Shown piece after piece: positions 1 through 4,682 of a stretch of 6,188 nt of DNA (the first letter of the stretch is position 1; every line of letters begins with the position of its first letter). Location of the stretch: contig DBNZ01000225.1 of the NCBI GenBank assembly GCA_002299495.1, positions 1 to 6,188 of the forward strand, written 5' to 3'. The notes beneath the pieces are model-generated. The model made no database searches and had not been told where the DNA came from. It saw only the letters and a list, made by a program, of their open reading frames with translations. The position numbers and the translations under genes were made by a program. Source of the DNA: Methylococcaceae bacterium UBA659. GTDB taxonomy: Bacteria > Pseudomonadota > Gammaproteobacteria > Methylococcales > Methylomonadaceae.

Positions 1-1890
1 CAGGGCGTACACAGCAATTACGAAATCGACTTGTTCCAACAACTGCTGAAAGCCGCCGCGCAACGGGCAAACCTTGACAATTTGGACAACAGCTCGTTGC
101 GCGTGATCGCCGACCATATCCGCTCCTGCGCCTTTTTGGTCGCCGACGGCGTGATGCCGTCCAACGAAGGCCGGGGCTATGTGTTGCGCCGCATCATCCG
201 CCGCGCGATCCGGCACGGCTACCGTTTAGGCATCCACGATATTTTCTTTTACCAACTGGTCGCGCCTTTAGTCGAAGCGATGGGCGATGCTTATCCCGAA
301 CTGAAGACCACGCAGGAGCAGGTTGAGCGGGTGTTGAAAAAAGAAGAGGAGCGTTTCGCCGAAACTTTGGGGCAAGGCATGAAAATCCTCGACGCCTGCG
401 TCGCCAAATTGGACGGCGAGGTTATTCCCGGCGACACCGTGTTCCAGTTGTACGACACCTACGGCTTCCCGGTCGACCTGACCGCCGATTTTGCCCGCGA
501 ACACGGCCTGAGTGTCGATTACGACGGCTTCGATCAAGAAATGGCCGCCCAGCGCGACCGCGCCCGTTCCGCCAGCCACTTTGGCGCCGATTACGACCAA
601 GCCATCAAGCTGAATAGCGAAACTGAATTTACCGGTTACGAACGCTTGGACGATGCCGTGCAAATCATCGCCTTGTTTAAGCAAGGCCAGCCGGTCAACA
701 GTTTGGAGACGGGCGACGACGGCGTGGTGGTGTTGGACAAAACCCCGTTCTACGCCGAATCCGGCGGCCAAGTCGGCGACTGCGGCGAACTGAAAGCGGG
801 CGCTGCCGTGTTTGCCGTCAACGACACGCAAAAACAAGGCGGCAGCCTGTTCCTGCACAAAGGCAAGGTGGCGACCGGCGAGTTCAGCGTCGGTCAGTTG
901 TGCAGCGCCAAAGTCAGCGAGGCACCACGCCGCGCCACCGAACGGAACCATTCCGCCACGCATCTGTTACACGCCGCACTGCGGCAAATTCTGGGCGAAC
1001 ATGTGGCGCAAAAAGGCTCGTTGGTGAGTCCAGAACGCCTGCGTCTTGACTTCTCGCACTACGAGCCGGTCACGCCGGAGCAAATCACCGCGCTAGAACA
1101 ACGGGTCAACGCCCAAATCCGCGCCAACCATAAAGTCAACGCCGAAGTCATGGCTAAGGACGCCGCCGTCAAAGCCGGGGCGATGGCCTTGTTCGGCGAA
1201 AAATACGGCGACGAAGTGCGGGTGTTGACCATGGGCGGCTGCTCCACCGAGCTGTGCGGCGGCACCCACGTAGACCGCACCGGCGACATCGGTTGCTTTA
1301 AAATCGTCAGCGAAACCGGCGTGGCGGCGGGTGTGCGCCGCATCGAAGCCGTCACCGGTGCCGGTTGTTTGGCGTGGTTGGCCGAACGCGAACAAGTGCT
1401 GAACACCATCGCCGGATTGCTGAAAAGTGCGCCGGACAAAGCGGCGGAAAAAGTCGCACAACTGCTGGCCAAAAGCCGCGACCTGGAAAAGCAACTCGAA
1501 CGCCTGAACGCCAAACTCGCCAGCTCCCAAGGTGGCGAACTGGCCGGACAAGCCGTCGAAGTGGCCGGTGCGAAAGTCTTGGCCGTAAAACTGCAAGGCA
1601 TAGAAGCTAAGGCTCTACGCGACATGCTCGATCAATTGAAAAACAAACTCGGTTCGTGTGCGGTGGTGTTGTCGGTGGTCGAAGGCGAAAAAGTCAGCCT
1701 GATCGCCGGCGTGTCCAAAGATTTGACCAGCCGCGTCAAGGCCGGGGATTTAGTCAACTTCGTCGCCCAACAAGTCGGCGGCAAAGGCGGCGGCCGGCCG
1801 GATATGGCAATGGCGGGGGGGGATGATCCTGGTAAGTTGACCGCGGCGTTAGCGGGGGTTGTGGGTTGGGTGCAGGAAAAATTGGCTTAA
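1..1890 (+). CDS. alaS: Alanyl-tRNA synthetase, 5'-truncated by window edge
   Basis: Cytoplasmic class II synthetase that charges tRNA-Ala with alanine and clears mischarged Ser/Gly-tRNA-Ala. The reading frame is open from base 1, so the gene begins upstream; the first ATG-like codon (TTG at 31) is internal, not a start. About 629 codons are present. The metal-binding residues of the editing domain are visible: HxxxH (HSATH) at 949-963 and CxxxH (CGGTH) at 1255-1269. Aligned by eye to the E. coli residues H564/H568 and C666/H670, both pairs give the same offset of 247, so about 247 N-terminal residues (most of the catalytic aminoacylation core) lie outside the window and the full length should be near 876. 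An RRIIRRAIRHG stretch near 190-220 belongs to the tRNA-recognition region. After the editing domain come a charged helical linker (about 1420-1530) and the C-Ala domain ending in GGKGGGRPDMA (about 1777-1809). No frameshift is seen. GC content is clearly higher than in the following island. Confidence 0.98.
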   Translation, partial: QGVHSNYEIDLFQQLLKAAAQRANLDNLDNSSLRVIADHIRSCAFLVADGVMPSNEGRGYVLRRIIRRAIRHGYRLGIHDIFFYQLVAPLVEAMGDAYPELKTTQEQVERVLKKEEERFAETLGQGMKILDACVAKLDGEVIPGDTVFQLYDTYGFPVDLTADFAREHGLSVDYDGFDQEMAAQRDRARSASHFGADYDQAIKLNSETEFTGYERLDDAVQIIALFKQGQPVNSLETGDDGVVVLDKTPFYAESGGQVGDCGELKAGAAVFAVNDTQKQGGSLFLHKGKVATGEFSVGQLCSAKVSEAPRRATERNHSATHLLHAALRQILGEHVAQKGSLVSPERLRLDFSHYEPVTPEQITALEQRVNAQIRANHKVNAEVMAKDAAVKAGAMALFGEKYGDEVRVLTMGGCSTELCGGTHVDRTGDIGCFKIVSETGVAAGVRRIEAVTGAGCLAWLAEREQVLNTIAGLLKSAPDKAAEKVAQLLAKSRDLEKQLERLNAKLASSQGGELAGQAVEVAGAKVLAVKLQGIEAKALRDMLDQLKNKLGSCAVVLSVVEGEKVSLIAGVSKDLTSRVKAGDLVNFVAQQVGGKGGGRPDMAMAGGDDPGKLTAALAGVVGWVQEKLA

Positions 1891-1978
1891 AGGTTGCACA
1901 AAACGGCTGGCTAGGTAGGCTCGAGCTTGAAATAATGGCCAGCTACGGACTGGTATTATCTACGCGACTAAACACGAG

Positions 1979-2036
1979 GAACCCCAACAATCCCAGAACC
2001 CGTTAATGTTGGGGTTCGTGCCTCACCCCAACCTAC
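1979..2036. repeat. Structured interspersed repeat, copy A
   Basis: An 11-bp perfect inverted repeat: GAACCCCAACA at 1979-1989 and TGTTGGGGTTC at 2007-2017, with a 17-nt loop. The right arm can instead pair GTTGGGGT (2008-2015) with ACCCCAAC (2025-2032). The right half (2005-2036) recurs at 2652-2683 in the same orientation with 28 of 32 bases identical and no gaps. No T-tract follows, so it is not a standard terminator for alaS. It looks like a short non-coding REP- or MITE-like family ending in the ACCCCAACCTAC motif. The rest of 1891-1978 holds only weak inverted repeats (GCTGGC 1906-1911 with GCCAGC 1938-1943) and no gene that I can recognise. Confidence 0.8.
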
Positions 2037-2054
2037 GGACGATTTAATATTTTT

Positions 2055-2096
2055 GGAGGATGTATTATGCAATGGCAAGATGTTTTAGCCGCGTAG
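2055..2096 (+). pseudogene. Relic of the 5' end of an Uma2/DUF820-like gene
   Basis: A strong Shine-Dalgarno sequence (GGAGGA, 2055-2060) stands 6 nt before an ATG at 2067. The frame reads MQWQDVLAA and stops at TAG 2094-2096. From memory, this peptide resembles the usual opening of Uma2-family (DUF820) putative endonucleases, which commonly start with a M-x-W-Q-[DE]-V-L-type sequence and run to roughly 180-200 residues. Here the similarity ends at the stop, which lies at the first base of a hairpin repeat (2094-2124), and nothing downstream continues the protein. I therefore read it as a decayed 5' fragment, broken by a repeat insertion or deletion. The match is only nine residues, so it could also be a chance micro-ORF or a short leader peptide. 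Confidence 0.4.
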
Positions 2097-2124
2097 GTTG
2101 CGGTTTCCGCTTTTGGGCAACCTA
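2094..2124. repeat. Hairpin-forming repeat (REP-like)
   Basis: TAGGTTGC at 2094-2101 is the reverse complement of GCAACCTA at 2117-2124. Inside it, GCGG (2100-2103) can pair with CCGC (2107-2110) around a TTT loop, so an outer and an inner stem are possible. The GTAGGTTG edge resembles the end of the neighbouring copy A/B repeats, which suggests a related family, but the interior differs. It overlaps the stop codon of the upstream gene relic. Confidence 0.6.
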
Positions 2125-2141
2125 ACACAAACTTAACGCGC

Positions 2142-2170
2142 TTTACATTTTTTAATGTTAAAAAATAAAT
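2142..2170 (+). promoter_or_regulatory. Candidate hicBA promoter with AT-rich palindrome
   Basis: A perfect inverted repeat, ATTTTTTAA (2147-2155) and TTAAAAAAT (2158-2166), separated by two bases, ends 10 bp before the first hicB ATG. It overlaps a possible sigma-70 promoter: TTTACA (2142-2147), 17-bp spacer, ATAAAT (2165-2170). Such a promoter would start transcription near 2177, at the hicB start codon itself, giving little or no leader; this fits the lack of a Shine-Dalgarno sequence there. Autoregulation at a palindrome is common for toxin-antitoxin modules. AT-rich sequence makes chance matches easy, so the promoter call is tentative while the palindrome itself is exact. Confidence 0.4.
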
Positions 2171-2176
2171 ACGGCA

Positions 2177-2380
2177 ATGGATATGACAAATAAATTCCAT
2201 CTGATTTACTGGAAAACAGATAAGTTTTGGCTGGGAAAACTCATGGAATACCCAGAAATTATGACGCAAGGCGAAACCCTTGAAGAACTGGAAGAAAATA
2301 TTATTGATGCTTATCAAATGATGGTATTTGACGACTTGCCGCCACAATACCAAATAAAGGAAATCGTATGTGAAGCGTAG
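2177..2380 (+). CDS. hicB: HicB-family antitoxin (short form)
   Basis: A 67-residue protein with the single small HicB-type domain: a hydrophobic strand (FHLIYWK), then FWLGKLMEYPEIMTQGETL, followed by an ExxENIxDAY helix. This is the partial RNase H-like fold that binds and neutralises HicA. Unlike long HicB proteins, there is no room for a C-terminal HTH or ribbon-helix-helix DNA-binding domain. The start is ATG 2177; a second ATG two codons later (2183) is equally possible, and neither has a clear Shine-Dalgarno sequence. The gene overlaps the downstream hicA by 11 bp in a different frame, which implies coupled translation with antitoxin first. The DNA is visibly AT-richer (33-43% GC in two full 60-base lines) than alaS (65% in one sampled line), consistent with acquisition. 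The family call is firm; function in this organism is inferred. Confidence 0.88.
   Translation: MDMTNKFHLIYWKTDKFWLGKLMEYPEIMTQGETLEELEENIIDAYQMMVFDDLPPQYQIKEIVCEA
2357..2372 (+). promoter_or_regulatory. hicA ribosome binding site and GTG start
   Basis: AAGGA at 2357-2361, inside the end of hicB, lies 8 nt before GTG at 2370-2372. An ATG two bases earlier (2368) is followed directly by TGA and cannot be the start. The Shine-Dalgarno spacing and the HicA-like N-terminus (KRSEFIRWLQ) select GTG. A GTG start within the antitoxin gene may hold toxin synthesis below antitoxin synthesis. Confidence 0.7.
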
Positions 2381-2552
2381 CGAGTTTATTCGATGGCTGC
2401 AACAACACCATTGTGTACTACATCGAAACGGTGGCAGACACGATATCTTTATGAATCAAAAAAATGGCAAAAAGCAACCTGTTCCCCGTCATAATGAAAT
2501 TGACGATATGCTGGTAAAACATATTAAAAAGCAACTAGGGTTAAGTGAGTGA
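2370..2552 (+). CDS. hicA: HicA-family mRNA interferase toxin
   Basis: A 60-residue protein of the YcfA/HicA family: small dsRBD-like toxins that bind mRNA (or tmRNA) and cleave it, halting translation until HicB neutralises them. Visible features are the N-terminal helix with KRSEFIRWLQQ, the GGRHDIF motif placing the expected catalytic histidine at residue 24, a basic NGKKQPVPRH strand region, and the C-terminal EIDDMLVKHIKKQLGL helix. The length is typical of the family, so the toxin appears intact and potentially active. It starts at GTG 2370 inside hicB (11-bp overlap). The order here is antitoxin-toxin, the reverse of E. coli hicA-hicB. The stop (2550-2552) lies within a 7-bp inverted repeat. 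Confidence 0.9.
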   Translation: MKRSEFIRWLQQHHCVLHRNGGRHDIFMNQKNGKKQPVPRHNEIDDMLVKHIKKQLGLSE

Positions 2553-2558
2553 CTTAAC
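2540..2558. repeat. Small inverted repeat across the hicA stop
   Basis: GTTAAGT (2540-2546) and ACTTAAC (2552-2558) form a perfect 7-bp stem around a 5-nt loop, with the TGA stop in the loop/right arm. No U-tract follows, so it is a poor Rho-independent terminator; it might stabilise the 3' end of the hicBA message or be chance. Confidence 0.4.
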
Positions 2559-2604
2559 TCGCAAGGCTAAATAACAAAGCCTATTCCGCCGAATGGTTAG
2601 CAAA

Positions 2605-2683
2605 GTAGGTGAGGCTGACGTATGGAATACCAACAAAACTAGGGTTTTTTAAATGTTGGGGTTCTTACCCCACCCCAAGCTAC
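2605..2683. repeat. Structured interspersed repeat, copy B
   Basis: The right half, 2652-2683, matches copy A (2005-2036) at 28 of 32 positions. The left arm is decayed but recognisable: GAATACCAACA at 2625-2635 opposes TGTTGGGGTTC at 2654-2664 across an 18-nt loop, the same architecture as copy A (17-nt loop). The outer ends GTAG (2605-2608) and CTAC (2680-2683) are also complementary, so the element may be about 79 bp. A second, shorter hairpin is possible between TTGGGGT (2656-2662) and ACCCCAA (2672-2678). The stretch 2559-2604 before it contains no gene that I can recognise. Confidence 0.7.
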
Positions 2684-2706
2684 TAATTTAATTGTTATTC
2701 CCGGAA

Positions 2707-2740
2707 ATTTTTAAAAATGGTACGCACGGCGTACCCTACG
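2707..2740. repeat. REP-like hairpin plus AT palindrome upstream of lysC
   Basis: GGTACGC (2719-2725) and GCGTACC (2729-2735) form a perfect 7-bp stem with a 3-nt ACG loop, followed by CTACG (2736-2740). The pattern GGT(A/G)CGC-hairpin-CCCTACG is familiar as a REP-type extragenic palindrome in many proteobacteria. A perfect 12-bp palindrome of five T and five A bordered by A and T (2707-2718) directly abuts it. The unit ends 17 bp before the lysC ATG, so it would lie in the lysC leader or promoter region and could influence expression. No lysine riboswitch structure is evident. Confidence 0.6.
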
Positions 2741-2757
2741 TTTAAGGATAAAACTAG

Positions 2758-3975
2758 ATGGCATTGTATGTTTATAAATTCGGCGGCACCTCGGTAGGCT
2801 CGGTGGAACGGATCCAGGCGGTGGCCGAAAAAGTCAAGCAAGCCCACGATGCGGGCGATCAGATCGTCGTCGTGGTGTCGGCGATGAGCGGGGAAACTAA
2901 CCGACTGATCGGTTTGGCCAAACAAATTCAGGTCCAGCCTACGGAACGGGAAATAGATGTGCTGGTGTCGACAGGCGAGCAAGTCGTCGTGGCCTTGTTA
3001 AGCATGGCTCTTCATGAATTGGGGTGCGGCGCCTGTTCTTACACCGGCGGGCAGGTAAAAATCCTCACCGACAGCAGCCACACTAAGGCGCGTATCCGCA
3101 AGATTGACGACGACCGCATCCATGCCGATTTGGCGCAAGGCAAGGTGGTGGTGGTCGCAGGTTTCCAGGGTGTGGATGAGGCAGGCAACATCACTACGTT
3201 GGGGCGCGGCGGTTCCGACACCACGGCGGTGGCGTTGGCGGCGGCGTTGAAAGCCGATGAATGCCTGATTTTCACCGATGTCGATGGCGTTTACACCACC
3301 GATCCAAGGGTAGAGCCGAAAGCCCGCCGCCTAGGTCGCATCACTTTTGAAGAAATGCTGGAAATGGCCAGCTTAGGGTCTAAGGTGTTGCAAATCCGTT
3401 CGGTGGAGTTTGCCGGCAAATACAACGTGCCTCTTAGGGTTTTATCATCATTCACAGACGGGTGTGGCACACTCATTACTTACGAGGAAGATGCAGTGGA
3501 AAGTGCTTTGATTTCAGGCATCGCGTTCAACCGCGACGAGGCCAAATTGACCATCACCGGGGTGCCGGATTTGCCGGGCGTGGCCTATAAAATTTTGGGA
3601 CCTATCGCCGACGCCAATATCGAGGTGGATATGATCGTGCAAAACATCGCCGCCGATGCCAGCACCGATTTTACCTTTACCGTCCACCGCAACGATTACC
3701 TCCGGGCCAAAGCGATTTTGGCGCAAACCAGCGCGGAACTAGGCGCCCGTGCCGTCAGCGGGGATGACCAAATCGTCAAGATTTCCATCGTCGGGGTCGG
3801 GATGCGCTCGCACGCCGGTATCGCCAGCACCATGTTTAAGGCCTTAGCGGCGGAAAATATCAATATCCGCATGATTTCCACGTCGGAAATAAAAATTTCG
3901 GTGGTGGTGGATGAAAAATACCTAGAGCTTGCGGTAAGGACATTGCATGCGGCGTTTGGCTTAGAGTCAGCTTGA
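2758..3975 (+). CDS. lysC: Aspartate kinase, monofunctional
   Basis: Phosphorylates L-aspartate with ATP, the first step toward lysine (and diaminopimelate for the cell wall), threonine and methionine. The 405 residues match the usual length of the ~400-residue class. Visible motifs: KFGGTS at residues 7-12 (nucleotide/substrate binding), STGE at 71-74, GRGGSDTTA at 149-157, and TDVDGVYTTDPR at 173-184. Two C-terminal ACT domains follow (about 264-335 and 341-405), the second with GVGMRSHAGIASTMFKAL and INIRMISTSEIKISVVV, the usual seat of allosteric inhibition by lysine and/or threonine. ATG 2758 is supported by AAGGA at 2744-2748, 9 nt upstream. It lies downstream of alaS as in many gammaproteobacteria, here separated by an 867-bp island, and precedes the DedA gene by 42 bp. 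An internal in-frame GTG at codon 247 has its own Shine-Dalgarno-like sequence. Confidence 0.97.
   Translation: MALYVYKFGGTSVGSVERIQAVAEKVKQAHDAGDQIVVVVSAMSGETNRLIGLAKQIQVQPTEREIDVLVSTGEQVVVALLSMALHELGCGACSYTGGQVKILTDSSHTKARIRKIDDDRIHADLAQGKVVVVAGFQGVDEAGNITTLGRGGSDTTAVALAAALKADECLIFTDVDGVYTTDPRVEPKARRLGRITFEEMLEMASLGSKVLQIRSVEFAGKYNVPLRVLSSFTDGCGTLITYEEDAVESALISGIAFNRDEAKLTITGVPDLPGVAYKILGPIADANIEVDMIVQNIAADASTDFTFTVHRNDYLRAKAILAQTSAELGARAVSGDDQIVKISIVGVGMRSHAGIASTMFKALAAENINIRMISTSEIKISVVVDEKYLELAVRTLHAAFGLESA
3484..3498 (+). promoter_or_regulatory. Possible internal translation start in lysC
   Basis: GAGGA (3484-3488) lies 7 nt before an in-frame GTG (3496-3498, residue 247). Initiation there would make a 159-residue protein consisting of just the two ACT domains. 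Some alpha2-beta2 aspartate kinases (Bacillus, Corynebacterium) produce a beta subunit from just such an in-frame start near codon 250. GAGGAAGA also simply encodes Glu-Glu-Asp here, so the site may be coincidental. Confidence 0.35.
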
Positions 3976-4017
3976 TTCCGCACCGGCGTTATTTTTGGCC
4001 ATTTATTTAGGAGAACT

Positions 4018-4656
4018 ATGTTAGATTTTATCTTGCACTTGGATTCAAGCCTGGCTGTATTGATTGCCGACTATGGCACCTGGATTTATCTGTTGCTGTT
4101 CGCGGTCATTTTTATTGAAACCGGCTTCGTCGTCATGCCGTTTTTGCCGGGTGATTCGTTGTTGTTTGCTGCGGGTACGTTTGCCGGCGCCGGTGCATTA
4201 GATTTGTATATGTTGCTGGGATTGTTGTTTATTGCCGCCGTGTCCGGTGATTCTTGTAATTACTATGGCGGCAAGACCATTGGCCTTAAGGCGCTGGCTT
4301 GGCGGTGGCAGGGTAAGGCGGTGGTGAACCCTAAACACCTAGACAAAACCCATGCTTTTTTTGCCAAGCACGGTGCTAAAACCATCGTGCTGGCGCGTTT
4401 TGTGCCGATCGTTAGGACTTTTGCGCCGTTTGTTGCAGGGATTGGAGCCATGCCTTACCGTATTTTCATCACTTACAACGTGGCCGGGGGGTTTTTGTGG
4501 GTCATCAGCTTGACCTTGGCCGGTTATTATTTTGGCCAGTTGCCTTGGGTTAAAGCCAACTTTGACAAAGTGGTGTTGGGCATAGTGGTGTTGTCGTTGC
4601 TGCCGGTGGTTGTGGAGATGGTCAGGGCCAAAAACAGCGTGCGCTTGGAAAATTGA
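4018..4656 (+). CDS. DedA-family inner membrane protein
   Basis: A 212-residue polytopic membrane protein of the DedA/VTT (SNARE-associated) family, which includes E. coli YqjA and YghB. Members support membrane homeostasis, with roles proposed in proton-dependent transport and lipid (undecaprenyl phosphate or phospholipid) translocation. Seen here: a hydrophobic N-terminal segment (about 22-40), the signature ETGFVVMPFLPGDSLLFAAG with acidic E34 and D46, GDSxNYYGGKxIG (77-89), and FFAKHGAKTIVLARFVPIVRTF with R127 and R133. The spacing of these charges (12 and 6) equals that of the functionally required E39/D51 and R130/R136 of YqjA/YghB, so key residues seem intact. Two more hydrophobic segments follow (about 149-170 and 181-201). 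ATG 4018 has AGGAG at 4009-4013. It is 42 bp after lysC on the same strand, so co-transcription is likely. Which DedA subgroup it belongs to and its substrate are not determined. Confidence 0.93.
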   Translation: MLDFILHLDSSLAVLIADYGTWIYLLLFAVIFIETGFVVMPFLPGDSLLFAAGTFAGAGALDLYMLLGLLFIAAVSGDSCNYYGGKTIGLKALAWRWQGKAVVNPKHLDKTHAFFAKHGAKTIVLARFVPIVRTFAPFVAGIGAMPYRIFITYNVAGGFLWVISLTLAGYYFGQLPWVKANFDKVVLGIVVLSLLPVVVEMVRAKNSVRLEN

Positions 4657-4682
4657 CCCGCTTAAGTTAGGCCGGTCTGGAT

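Noticed and set aside
268..963. 231-codon open frame opposite alaS
   Set aside because: Long antisense frames are common in GC-rich genes; alaS in the plus frame carries all the conserved motifs.
1979..2020. Rho-independent terminator for alaS
   Set aside because: The hairpin is strong, but no T-rich tract follows and the same sequence recurs at 2652-2683, so it is better explained as a repeat.
2033..2353. 106-codon open frame on the minus strand across the hicB region
   Set aside because: It runs antisense to the convincing hicB and the repeats, has no recognisable domain, and its composition is that expected of a shadow frame.
2631..2653. Terminator at the T-run after hicA
   Set aside because: The six-T run at 2645-2650 is preceded only by a short A/T stem (AAAAC/GTTTT), too weak for a confident call.
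2553..2757. Lysine riboswitch in the lysC leader
   Set aside because: The interval is mostly occupied by repeat copy B and a REP-like hairpin, and I could not find the multi-helix L-box core.
4655..4682. Bidirectional terminator between the DedA gene and kup
   Set aside because: Only a 4-bp GACC/GGTC pairing and a CTTAAG palindrome are present, with no T-tract in either direction.
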